A DNA stretch of 5,097 bases from Synergistaceae bacterium (GTDB lineage: Bacteria; Synergistota; Synergistia; Synergistales; Aminobacteriaceae): positions 1 through 5,097 of the forward strand of contig JAFSLR010000036.1 in NCBI GenBank assembly GCA_017448375.1, given 5' to 3'. A program made the translations under genes and the position numbers. A model generated the notes under the pieces. The model was not told where the DNA came from. It made no database searches and saw only the letters and a program-made list of their open reading frames with translations. Below, piece by piece: positions 1-5,097 of this stretch (positions are counted from its first letter, which is position 1; every line of letters starts with the position of its first letter).

Positions 1-567
1 GTAGAGTCTCGGTTCGCTTACGGTGTAAAGGTACGTAACATCGTGAGCCGGAATAATCTCTGTCTTCTCTTCGGGGATTCTTATCGTCTCAATGAGTCGC
101 CCGTGCCTGTCGCGCTTTTCGATTTCGCGGTACTCGGTGTAAGTCCTGACGGTTTCCGGAACATGCTCGGTAACAAATTCCTGCCTCAAGTCCTCAGTGA
201 TGAAAGCCGTATAGCCCATTTCACTTGCGCGCCTGAAAAACTCGGGGTCATTGACTGAGACATTATTCCCGTGAATGAACTTCATATCCTCAATGACAGA
301 GTCGAGACTCTTGACGAGGATTCTGCTTCTCTTTCCGAAAGCCGATTTTATTCCTTCATTCGTCCAGTCGAGGAAATCTTTTCGGAGCTGTTTCTGAGGC
401 ATAAGCTGATTACCTGCCCTTAGCGTGAGATTCGGAGTCATAACAAAAATTTTCTTCAATCCTCCGAAATCAACATCGGGGTCCTGCCATACCTGAATAT
501 CGCTTGCCATTGCCGGAACACATACGGCCATGAAAAGAATTAATGCCATGAATTTTTTTGCTGACAT
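1..567 (-). CDS. Exported protein of unknown function, C-terminus beyond the left edge
   Basis: The frame is open on the minus strand from an ATG at 567-565 to the window edge, giving 189 residues with no stop, so the gene is partial only because the window ends. An AGGAGG lies at 581-576, 8 nt before the ATG, which fixes the start. Residues 1-21 form a classical Sec signal peptide: Lys4-Lys5, a hydrophobic core (FMALILFMAVCV) and an Ala-Met-Ala cleavage site before Ser22. Cys16 is not in a good lipobox, so a soluble periplasmic or secreted product is more likely than a lipoprotein. The mature part starts with an Asp-Pro-Asp-Val-Asp-Phe segment followed by a short beta-like stretch (KKIFVM), which faintly recalls DUF4136-like envelope proteins; this resemblance is weak. 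The region around residues 150-175 is rich in Arg, Glu and Lys. It is transcribed divergently from hinT. Function is not recognised. Confidence 0.85.
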   Translation of the reverse strand, partial: MSAKKFMALILFMAVCVPAMASDIQVWQDPDVDFGGLKKIFVMTPNLTLRAGNQLMPQKQLRKDFLDWTNEGIKSAFGKRSRILVKSLDSVIEDMKFIHGNNVSVNDPEFFRRASEMGYTAFITEDLRQEFVTEHVPETVRTYTEYREIEKRDRHGRLIETIRIPEEKTEIIPAHDVTYLYTVSEPRLY

Positions 568-595
568 AATTTTTGCCTCCTGAGTTTTTGCTGTT

Positions 596-601
596 ATTAT
601 A
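596..601 (-). promoter_or_regulatory. -10 box for the leftward exported-protein gene
   Basis: Read on the minus strand this is a perfect TATAAT, lying 28 nt upstream of the ATG at 567 and before the AGGAGG. No good -35 hexamer is present 16-18 bp upstream, so the assignment rests on the -10 box and its position in the divergent gap. Confidence 0.5.
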
Positions 602-640
602 CAATCGTGAAATTTAATGAATGCGGAAAAATAAGTATAT

Positions 641-672
641 TTGAATTGTGAACTGCAACAATATGTTATAAA
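641..672 (+). promoter_or_regulatory. Candidate promoter for hinT, extended -10
   Basis: The sequence TGTTATAAA at 664-672 reads as an extended -10 element (TG-N-TATAAA). Possible -35 boxes are TTGAAT at 641-646 (spacing 20) or TTGTGA at 646-651 (spacing 15), both off the ideal distance; an extended -10 can tolerate this. Transcription would begin near 679, giving a leader of about 30 nt that contains the AGGAGG at 692-697. Confidence 0.45.
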
Positions 673-709
673 ATTGACCATGTCATTTCAGAGGAGGCGC
701 AAAAATTTC

Positions 710-1048
710 ATGAGTGATTGTATTTTCTGCAAGATAGCTGGCGGCGAAATCCCGTCAAGTTTCGTCTACGAAGATGATAACGTGGCGGCCTTCAACGATG
801 TGAACCCGCAGGCACCCGTTCATATACTTGTAATACCTAAGAAGCATATAGCCTCCTCCGCAGCTGTCGATGATTCTTCAGTGTGGAGCAGCTTAATGAG
901 CAGTGCCGTAAAAATTGCCCGTAAGTTAGGACTTGAAGAGAACGGCTACCGTATGGTCATCAATACAGGCGAACAGGGCGGGCAGTCAGTACCTCACCTT
1001 CACCTGCACCTGCTGGCAGGACGTAATCTCGGCTGGCCTCCGGGCTAA
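710..1048 (+). CDS. hinT: HIT-family purine nucleoside phosphoramidase (HinT-like)
   Basis: The product is a 112-residue cytoplasmic histidine-triad protein. The family hydrolyses adenosine 5'-phosphoramidates and acyl-adenylates, including those formed by lysyl-tRNA synthetase. Seen in the sequence: the N-terminal Cys4-X2-Cys7 (CIFCKI), which in some family members helps bind zinc; the mid-domain NDVNPQAPVHILVIPKKH; and the catalytic triad motif HLHLHLL at residues 96-102, with His98 as the expected nucleophile. The C-terminus GWPPG is typical. Length matches HinT. The frame stays open upstream to a TTG at 641, but the ATG at 710 follows AGGAGG (692-697, spacer 12 nt) and gives the usual family N-terminus, so 710 is chosen. 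It precedes rpsU by 47 nt with no terminator between them, so the two are probably co-transcribed. Confidence 0.95.
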   Translation: MSDCIFCKIAGGEIPSSFVYEDDNVAAFNDVNPQAPVHILVIPKKHIASSAAVDDSSVWSSLMSSAVKIARKLGLEENGYRMVINTGEQGGQSVPHLHLHLLAGRNLGWPPG

Positions 1049-1095
1049 CTGAGTTCCCATGCTGTAAGAGAACCCGAAGGGAGGGAATGTGAATC

Positions 1096-1293
1096 ATGAC
1101 TACTGTTGTACGTAAGGAAGGCGAGCAGCTCGAAGATACCTTAAAGCGATTCAGGCGCGAAGTTGCCAAAGTAGGAACGCTGAGAGAAGCACGCAAACGC
1201 GAACATTACGAGAAGCCCAGCGATGCGAAGAAGATTAAACGCGCAGAGGCAGCCCGTAAGAGGAAATCAATGCGCCGCAGGAATCCAGGTTAG
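1096..1293 (+). CDS. rpsU: 30S ribosomal protein S21
   Basis: The product is a 65-residue, very basic protein of the small ribosomal subunit; S21 sits near the 3' end of 16S rRNA and the anti-Shine-Dalgarno region and acts in initiation. The start TTVVRKEGEQLEDTLKRFRREV and the following Arg/Lys-rich helix, ending in the cluster RKRKSMRRRNPG, are standard for bacterial S21, as is the length (about 58-70 residues). The ribosome binding site is AGGGAGG at 1078-1084, with an 11-nt spacer to the ATG. It lies between hinT and yqeY and is closed by an intrinsic terminator 15 nt after its stop codon. Confidence 0.97.
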   Translation: MTTVVRKEGEQLEDTLKRFRREVAKVGTLREARKREHYEKPSDAKKIKRAEAARKRKSMRRRNPG

Positions 1294-1297
1294 GAAT

Positions 1298-1326
1298 TTG
1301 AACATTTGCGGGGGCTGAAATATGCT
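1298..1326 (+). promoter_or_regulatory. Candidate yqeY promoter overlapping the rpsU terminator
   Basis: TTGAAC (1298-1303, 4 of 6 to the -35 consensus) and TATGCT (1321-1326, 4 of 6 to the -10 consensus) are separated by exactly 17 bp. The -10 box covers part of the terminator loop and its 3' arm. Transcription would start near 1333 and give a short leader carrying the AGGAGG at 1342. Both boxes are imperfect, so this is a hypothesis supported mainly by spacing and by the need for a yqeY promoter here. Confidence 0.4.
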
Positions 1327-1336
1327 CCCGTTTTTT
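1309..1336 (+). terminator. Intrinsic terminator after rpsU
   Basis: A 7-bp stem CGGGGGC (1309-1315) / GCTCCCG (1324-1330), with one G-T pair, encloses an 8-nt loop and is followed directly by six T residues (1331-1336). This is a textbook Rho-independent terminator for the hinT-rpsU transcript. It ends only 5 nt before the yqeY Shine-Dalgarno, so yqeY needs either read-through or a promoter that overlaps this hairpin. Confidence 0.88.
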
Positions 1337-1357
1337 GTGTCAGGAGGAATTATTGTC

Positions 1358-1807
1358 ATGTTGGTACAGGATATAACGCACGATTTGACTCAGGCCATGA
1401 AAGCCCGTGAAGAGCCTAAACTTTCAACCCTAAGAATGCTCAAGGCCGAATTGCAGAAATTACAGGCTGACAAGGGAAAGGGAGTCGAGATTACGGACGA
1501 TGACGTTCACGGTGTAATACGAAGACTCATAAAGCAGCGAAAAGATGCCGCCGAGCAGTACAAAGCCGGAGGAGCGAATGACCGCGCAGAGAGTGAGCTT
1601 TCAGAGATTGCGATACTTGAACCGTATCTCCCAAAGCAGCTCGGAGATGATGAGATTGACGCGCTAATTTCGGAGGCCGCGAAGGAGATTAACGCTTCGT
1701 CCCCGAAAGATATGGGAAAACTGATGAAGGCCGTAATGTCGAAAGCAAAAGGTCAGGCTGACGGTTCAAGGGTTAAAGAAAGGGTAAACGCATTCCTGAA
1801 CAAGTAG
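1358..1807 (+). CDS. yqeY: GatB/YqeY domain-containing protein
   Basis: The product is 149 residues, the usual length of stand-alone YqeY proteins. The family shares an alpha-helical domain with the C-terminal tail of GatB, the tRNA-dependent amidotransferase subunit, and is thought to bind tRNA, although its cellular role is not settled. Visible family hallmarks are LSTLRMLKAELQ (about residues 23-34), the segment VIRRLIKQRKDAAEQYKAG (about 56-74), the ELSEIAILEPYLPKQL block (about 81-96) and the C-terminal MGKLMKAVMSKAKGQADGS. The chosen ATG at 1358 follows AGGAGG (1342-1347, spacer 10 nt). An in-frame ATG at 1322 lies inside the terminator hairpin and has no ribosome binding site, so it is rejected. 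The protein is rich in Lys, Glu and Ala and has no membrane segment. The rpsU-yqeY neighbourhood is widely conserved. Confidence 0.95.
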   Translation: MLVQDITHDLTQAMKAREEPKLSTLRMLKAELQKLQADKGKGVEITDDDVHGVIRRLIKQRKDAAEQYKAGGANDRAESELSEIAILEPYLPKQLGDDEIDALISEAAKEINASSPKDMGKLMKAVMSKAKGQADGSRVKERVNAFLNK

Positions 1808-1831
1808 GCTAATGGTGAAAGGAAGGTTTCA

Positions 1832-1869
1832 AGCCGGGGGATTTGCGATTTCTCCCGGCTGTTGCATTC
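1832..1869 (+). terminator. Strong hairpin after yqeY, probable terminator
   Basis: A 10-bp stem AGCCGGGGGA (1832-1841) / TCTCCCGGCT (1851-1860), with one G-T pair and a 9-nt loop, begins 25 nt after the yqeY stop. The following tract GTTGCATTC contains only scattered T residues, so it is not a perfect intrinsic terminator; it may stop transcription less efficiently or protect the 3' end of the mRNA. Confidence 0.65.
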
Positions 1870-1959
1870 TCTGAAAGGTAATCCGAAAAGATATTGTTTT
1901 ACATTCGCAATATGTGTCTGAATTGATTTGAGCCGGAATTTTACGCCGCGTTTTTGAGT

Positions 1960-2016
1960 TTGTCAAATTTCCGTGTAAAAATTTACATAATTTACCCCTC
2001 AAAAAAATTCTGTAAA
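1960..2016 (+). promoter_or_regulatory. Candidate promoter/operator region for the aldo/keto reductase gene
   Basis: This is the most structured part of the 256-nt gap between yqeY and the reductase gene. TGTAAA (1974-1979) and TTTACA (1982-1987) form an inverted repeat with a 2-bp centre; a further TGTAAA lies at 2011-2016 and an outlying TTTACA at 1898-1903. TTGTCA (1960-1965, 5 of 6 to the -35 consensus) and CATAAT (1986-1991, 5 of 6 to the -10 consensus) flank the repeat, but with a long 20-bp spacing. The arrangement would suit a repressor or activator bound between the boxes. The region is AT-rich, so chance repeats are possible. The rest of the gap holds ATATTG/CAATAT at 1891-1913 and no convincing gene. 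Confidence 0.3.
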
Positions 2017-2063
2017 TGTGCTAAACATAAAGCCTCACACAAAATTTTAAGGGAGGAATTTTT

Positions 2064-2894
2064 TTGTACACCTTTACGCTGAACAACGGACTCAAAATTC
2101 CTGCAATAGGTTTCGGAACATATAAGGCCGGACTTGACTCGATCATCAAAGCTCTTGAAGAAGGCTACAGATATTTCGACACGGCATCATATTACGGGAA
2201 TGAAGGAGATATTTCGCTGGCATTAATACGAACGGGCATTAAGCGTGAGGAAGTATTCATTGCGTCCAAAATATGGAAATCTGATATGGGATATGAAAAC
2301 ACGCTGAAGGCATTTTCACAGACGCTTGAAAATTTGGGGAGTGAATATGCTGATGTGATTATGATTCACTGGCCGCGCCCAAATCTCAATGATGAGGAAT
2401 GGAAAGCATTAGACCTCGAAACTTGGAGGGCAATGGAATATTTGTACTCTCAGGGGAAAATAAAAGCGTTAGGGCTGAGCAATTTTCTTCCCTACCACGC
2501 AGAGAATATATTTTCCCGCTGTGAGGTAATGCCGTCGGTCGCACAATTTGAGTTTCACCCGGGACATACACAGGCGTTTGCGCTGGAGTATTACCGCCGG
2601 AAAGGGATTCAGGTTCAGGCTTGGAGTCCTATGGGCAGGGGGAGAGTCCTCGATGATGTTCTGATTCGGGAGCTTTCCGGGAAATATCACGTTACGCCCG
2701 CACAGGTATGTATACGTTTCTGCATTCAGGAAGGCGTTATGCCCCTGCCGAAAGCATCGAGTCCCGAACGTATGCGCGAGAATTTAGCGTGTATGGATTT
2801 CGTGATTGATGATGAGGATATGTCCCGAATCGAGAATATGCCTCCGTTAGGCTGGAGCGGTGAACACCCCGACCGTGAACGCGTGAAAATCTAG
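2064..2894 (+). CDS. Aldo/keto reductase, NADPH-dependent
   Basis: The product is a 276-residue cytoplasmic (beta/alpha)8-barrel oxidoreductase of the aldo/keto reductase superfamily, likely reducing aldehydes or ketones with NADPH; the substrate cannot be read from the sequence. The catalytic tetrad is complete: Asp39 and Tyr44 in YFDTASYYGNE, Lys69 in IASKIW and His102 in MIHWPRP. The N-terminal IPAIGFGTYK, the GLSNF motif (about residues 137-141), the AWSPMGRG segment, and PKASSPERMREN near the C-terminus (cofactor 2'-phosphate contact) are also present. The usual NQIEYHP-like motif is replaced by QFEFHPG. Length and motifs fit the 2,5-diketo-gluconate reductase/AKR5-like branch. It starts with TTG, supported by GGGAGG at 2051-2056 with a 7-nt spacer and by the family N-terminus. 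No terminator separates it from the next gene 51 nt downstream, so some co-transcription is possible. Confidence 0.93.
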   Translation: MYTFTLNNGLKIPAIGFGTYKAGLDSIIKALEEGYRYFDTASYYGNEGDISLALIRTGIKREEVFIASKIWKSDMGYENTLKAFSQTLENLGSEYADVIMIHWPRPNLNDEEWKALDLETWRAMEYLYSQGKIKALGLSNFLPYHAENIFSRCEVMPSVAQFEFHPGHTQAFALEYYRRKGIQVQAWSPMGRGRVLDDVLIRELSGKYHVTPAQVCIRFCIQEGVMPLPKASSPERMRENLACMDFVIDDEDMSRIENMPPLGWSGEHPDRERVKI

Positions 2895-2896
2895 GG

Positions 2897-2902
2897 TATA
2901 AT
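2897..2902 (+). promoter_or_regulatory. -10 box ahead of the coiled-coil/antiporter pair
   Basis: A perfect TATAAT begins 2 nt after the aldo/keto reductase stop codon and 49 nt before the ATG at 2946. The corresponding -35 region lies inside the reductase coding sequence and shows no good hexamer, so this is a partial promoter call. Confidence 0.42.
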
Positions 2903-2945
2903 TCATATATCCAGAAAAAATTTTGCATGAGGGAGGATTACTATC

Positions 2946-3224
2946 ATGAGTGAAGAATATGTGCGTAAAGATGTTCATGACGCTGAAATGCGCAGGATTG
3001 ACGAACGAATTGACGCTATAGTCTCAAGAATAGAAGCGTCATTGAATGTGATTAGCAGGGACGTTAAAAAAATTGATGACGTTGTGAATGATTTGTGCAG
3101 GGAAATATCAGCACTTGAAGCAAAAGTCAGCGGGATAAGCAACAATCTTATGTTAATTATGGCGGGCTTCGTGTTGGCATTCTCTGCTATAGCCTTCTCG
3201 ATCTCGCTTCGTTTTTTGAGGTGA
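2946..3224 (+). CDS. Small coiled-coil protein with C-terminal membrane anchor
   Basis: The product has 92 residues and no family I can name. Residues about 13-65 form an almost uninterrupted heptad pattern: hydrophobic residues fall at 15, 18, 22, 25, 29, 33, 36, 40, 43, 47, 50, 54, 57, 61 and 64, with charged residues between them and no proline. Residues 68-88 (from LMLIMAG to SISL) form one membrane helix, followed by the short basic end RFLR. The architecture is that of a tail-anchored or single-pass protein with an oligomeric coiled coil, most likely cytoplasmic; phage XhlA-like proteins have a similar layout, but I see no evidence of a phage context. The start is supported by GGGAGG (2931-2936, 9-nt spacer). 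The stop codon overlaps the Shine-Dalgarno of the next gene, an antiporter-like membrane subunit, which suggests coupled translation and a possible physical partnership. Function is unknown. Confidence 0.85.
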   Translation: MSEEYVRKDVHDAEMRRIDERIDAIVSRIEASLNVISRDVKKIDDVVNDLCREISALEAKVSGISNNLMLIMAGFVLAFSAIAFSISLRFLR

Positions 3225-3231
3225 TACGGCC

Positions 3232-4701
3232 ATGAACGAAAAATTACTCCTTCTCCCGATAATAATTCCGGCAATATCCGCCCTCCTCATAACAACCCTT
3301 AACTTCAAGAGCCGGACTCAACGCAACATCTTCATAGAGTCGTGCGTAATCCTCAACACGCTTGCAATACTCCTTCTTGTGATTTATCCTCCCTCGAACG
3401 CATTGACCCTCTTCAGGTTCTCCGAACGCGCAGGATTTTCATTGAGGCTTGACGGACTCGGAATGGTATTCGCCGTATTGATTGCTGTATTGTGGCCATT
3501 GACGACTCTATATGCCTTCGAGTACATGAGCCATGAACACCGCGAGACTACATTCTTCGGATGGTTTGTGCTTACGTACGGAGTCGTTTCGGGTATTGCG
3601 CTTTCATCTGACCTTCTTACGCTGTATCTGTTCTATGAGATTATGACCTTGACGACTCTTCCCCTTGTGATGCACGAAATGGACGGCCGAGCGAGATATG
3701 CAGGCCGAAAGTATTTGACGTACTCTGTTGCGGGTGCAGCGTGTGCGTTCATTGCGCTTACGTATGCTATGTCGCAGGGAGGCGGTGAGTCATTCACTTT
3801 AGGGGGGACATTCGGAATTTGGCCGAACAAGCCCGACAATATGCTTCTTGTTGCGTGGTTCTTGGGGTTTATAGGGTTCGGCGTTAAAGCTGCGGTGTTT
3901 CCGTTTCACGGGTGGCTGCCCTCAGCGTCAGTAGCTCCGACTCCTGTTACGGCATTGCTGCACGCGGTTGCGGTCGTGAAAGCCGGAGTATTCGCGGTGA
4001 TTCGCTTGACGTGGTATGTCTATGAGCCTGAGACTCTCGCGGGAACTTGGGCGCAGTACGCGGCGTTTGCTATGGTATGTATCACGATAATTTACGGCTC
4101 ATCAATGGCACTCGCAACTCAGCACCTTAAACGGAGATTCGCATATTCAACAATAAGCCAGCTCTCATATATTTTGCTTGGAGTTCTTTTGCTGACACCT
4201 GAAGGACTCACGGGGGCATTGACTCACATGGGCGGACATGCTGTGATGAAGATAAATCTGTTCTTCTGCGCGGGGGCTGTTTTGTGCCAGACGGAACGCG
4301 AATATCTTTTTGACATGCGCGGACTCGGACTCGGAATGCCGAAAACGTTTATTGCCCTGTTGATTTCGGGGTTAGCGTTATGCGGTCTTCCACCGTCAGC
4401 GGGCTTCATGGGGAAATGGCAGCTAGGTACGGCATCGGCGGCGGTCTCAATGGGTCATGCTGGTATCGCAATGCTTATGATCTCGGCGGTGTTGACGGTT
4501 CTTTACGTGTTCTCGATATTCAGCATATTCATTATGCCGGGACAGAAATTCGATTTCAAGACAGCGAACAAGGGCGTGAAAGATCCGGGCTATGAGATGT
4601 TATTGCCGCTTGGGATTCTTGCTGTAGGGTCATTCCTTTACGGTATGTACTCCGAACCGCTGATAAACTTTTTCACGAAGATTGCTCAAGGAGTGATATA
4701 A
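3232..4701 (+). CDS. Proton-conducting membrane subunit, MrpD/NuoN-like antiporter family
   Basis: The product is a 489-residue integral membrane protein with about 14 hydrophobic helices, belonging to the proton-translocating antiporter-like family (Proton_antipo_M) shared by MrpD, NuoL/M/N and the membrane subunits of energy-converting hydrogenases. The ion-path residues of the family are visible: Glu136 in LYLFYEIMTL, Lys219 in GFGVKAAVFPFHGWLP, His244 and Lys250 in LLHAVAVVKAGVF, His336 and Lys340 in GGHAVMK, and Lys395 in GFMGKW. The family-specific motif PFHGWLPSASVAPTPVTALLH (about residues 224-244) is intact. A Lys rather than Glu in the late helix favours MrpD or NuoN over NuoM. Length suits MrpD. 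The ribosome binding site GAGGTGA (3218-3224) overlaps the stop of the upstream gene. No other Mrp or complex-I gene is in the window; the next feature is a tRNA. The exact complex cannot be assigned. Confidence 0.92.
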   Translation: MNEKLLLLPIIIPAISALLITTLNFKSRTQRNIFIESCVILNTLAILLLVIYPPSNALTLFRFSERAGFSLRLDGLGMVFAVLIAVLWPLTTLYAFEYMSHEHRETTFFGWFVLTYGVVSGIALSSDLLTLYLFYEIMTLTTLPLVMHEMDGRARYAGRKYLTYSVAGAACAFIALTYAMSQGGGESFTLGGTFGIWPNKPDNMLLVAWFLGFIGFGVKAAVFPFHGWLPSASVAPTPVTALLHAVAVVKAGVFAVIRLTWYVYEPETLAGTWAQYAAFAMVCITIIYGSSMALATQHLKRRFAYSTISQLSYILLGVLLLTPEGLTGALTHMGGHAVMKINLFFCAGAVLCQTEREYLFDMRGLGLGMPKTFIALLISGLALCGLPPSAGFMGKWQLGTASAAVSMGHAGIAMLMISAVLTVLYVFSIFSIFIMPGQKFDFKTANKGVKDPGYEMLLPLGILAVGSFLYGMYSEPLINFFTKIAQGVI

Positions 4702-4702
4702 T
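4697..4702 (+). promoter_or_regulatory. -10 box for tRNA-Arg
   Basis: A perfect TATAAT overlaps the stop codon of the antiporter-like gene and lies 30 nt before the tRNA 5' end, so a precursor with a leader of roughly 24 nt would result. No strong -35 hexamer is found at 16-18 bp. The tRNA could also be made by read-through from the antiporter gene, since no convincing terminator lies between them. Confidence 0.45.
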
Positions 4703-4732
4703 TTCGGCATTGTGCCTGTACAACGCAGGTTT

Positions 4733-4805
<73 letters not shown>

Positions 4806-4852
4806 TAAGTTTCAACCTTATAGTATTTTTTTTCTGAGAACTTTTTTTACGC

Positions 4853-4885
4853 AGCCTCGTCAATTCACGGCGGGGCTCTTCTTTT
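4853..4885 (+). terminator. Probable terminator after tRNA-Arg
   Basis: A 9-bp stem AGCCTCGTC (4853-4861) / GGCGGGGCT (4869-4877), with two G-T pairs and a 7-nt loop, is followed by CTTCTTTT. It is 47 nt downstream of the tRNA. Two T runs, at 4826-4833 (8 T) and 4842-4848 (7 T), lie between them without a strong hairpin of their own, and may also promote transcript release. Confidence 0.6.
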
Positions 4886-4893
4886 GTCCACTG

Positions 4894-4902
4894 TGTTACA
4901 AT
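4894..4902 (+). promoter_or_regulatory. Extended -10 promoter for the DUF362 gene
   Basis: TGTTACAAT reads as TG-N-TACAAT, an extended -10 with 5 of 6 matches in the core hexamer. It lies between the hairpin at 4853-4877 and the Shine-Dalgarno at 4927, so transcription would start near 4909. A TTGTCC at 4884-4889 is too close to serve as its -35 box. Confidence 0.5.
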
Positions 4903-4942
4903 ACACCTCATATCCCAATCACAAACAGGAGGAATTTCTATC

Positions 4943-5097
4943 ATGATTGACGGAAGCAGATACATACCTTACAGCGAACGTTCAGGAAATGAGTCCATCG
5001 TATACTTCACACGCGACCTATCAGCAGAAGGACTCAGAAAACTTTACGCACGTATCAATCAGCACATCACCGGGAAAATCGCAGTCAAGTTACACAC
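4943..5097 (+). CDS. DUF362 domain-containing protein, N-terminal part only
   Basis: The frame is open from an ATG at 4943 to the right edge, giving 51 complete codons and no stop. AGGAGG at 4927-4932 with a 10-nt spacer supports the start. The segment IVYFTRDLSAEGLRKLYARI followed by the GKIAVKLHT stretch (about residues 19-51) resembles the N-terminus of DUF362 proteins, which often go on to carry a ferredoxin-type [4Fe-4S] domain and are common in anaerobes; no iron-sulfur cysteines are reached in this fragment. There is no signal peptide. The gene has its own probable promoter and appears to be separate from the tRNA unit. The family role is poorly defined, and the assignment rests on a short stretch recalled from family pattern. 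Confidence 0.75.
   Translation, partial: MIDGSRYIPYSERSGNESIVYFTRDLSAEGLRKLYARINQHITGKIAVKLH

Noticed and set aside
43..258. Open frame on the plus strand opposite the exported-protein gene
   Set aside because: It is a chance frame antisense to a gene with signal peptide and Shine-Dalgarno, and its product has no recognisable features.
641..709. 23-residue N-terminal extension of HinT from a TTG start
   Set aside because: It has no Shine-Dalgarno, overlaps the probable promoter, and the ATG at 710 gives the usual family N-terminus with AGGAGG upstream.
960..1196. Minus-strand open frame across hinT and rpsU
   Set aside because: It is antisense to two conserved genes and its translation shows no family pattern.
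1322..1357. 12-residue extension of YqeY from the ATG at 1322
   Set aside because: This ATG is inside the terminator hairpin and has no ribosome binding site; the ATG at 1358 is well placed after AGGAGG and gives the normal family length.
1891..1913. ATATTG/CAATAT inverted repeat as a terminator or operator
   Set aside because: Six AT-rich pairs with an 11-nt spacer and no T tract are readily expected by chance in this region.
2975..3274. 99-residue minus-strand open frame opposite the coiled-coil gene
   Set aside because: The plus-strand frame has the strong Shine-Dalgarno, heptad pattern and membrane helix; the opposite frame mirrors this composition and lacks its own start signal.
4714..4730. 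Small hairpin GCCTG/CAGGT upstream of the tRNA as a terminator for the antiporter gene
   Set aside because: The stem has only five pairs including one G-T, and just three T residues follow, so it is too weak to call.

Overview
The window is a bacterial chromosomal segment with seven protein-coding genes that can be assigned with reasonable certainty, one unassigned secreted-protein gene and one tRNA. Genes are closely spaced, almost every start has a strong purine-rich Shine-Dalgarno (GGAGG or better), base composition is moderate and the gaps are AT-rich. The order hinT - rpsU - yqeY is familiar from Bacillota and Synergistota. The style of the genes (TTG start, GGAGGAATT leaders, DUF362 protein, MrpD/NuoN-like antiporter subunit, one secreted protein of unknown family) suggests an anaerobic member of one of these groups. 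My best guess is Synergistota, but this is an inference from gene content and has not been tested by any search.

Layout: (1) Positions 1-567, minus strand, hold the N-terminal 189 residues of an exported protein running off the left edge. (2) A divergent intergenic region (568-709) carries a -10 box in each direction. (3) The plus-strand block hinT (710-1048), rpsU (1096-1293) and yqeY (1358-1807) links a purine nucleoside phosphoramidase, ribosomal protein S21 and a GatB/YqeY-domain protein. A clear intrinsic terminator sits between rpsU and yqeY, and a promoter-like pair of boxes overlaps that terminator. (4) A strong hairpin closes yqeY, followed by about 200 bases of AT-rich non-coding DNA with TGTAAA/TTTACA inverted repeats. 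(5) An aldo/keto reductase gene starts with TTG at 2064. (6) A 92-residue coiled-coil, tail-anchored protein (2946-3224) is translationally coupled to a 489-residue antiporter-like membrane subunit (3232-4701). (7) tRNA-Arg(CCG) lies at 4733-4805, then a probable terminator and an extended -10 promoter. (8) The first 51 codons of a DUF362-family protein run off the right edge.

Most of this is ordinary core and accessory metabolism. I see no mobile element, CRISPR array, toxin-antitoxin pair or defence system. The points most worth a second look are the coiled-coil/antiporter pair standing without other Mrp or complex-I genes in view, the C at T-loop position 55 of the tRNA, and the promoter-like boxes superimposed on the rpsU terminator.
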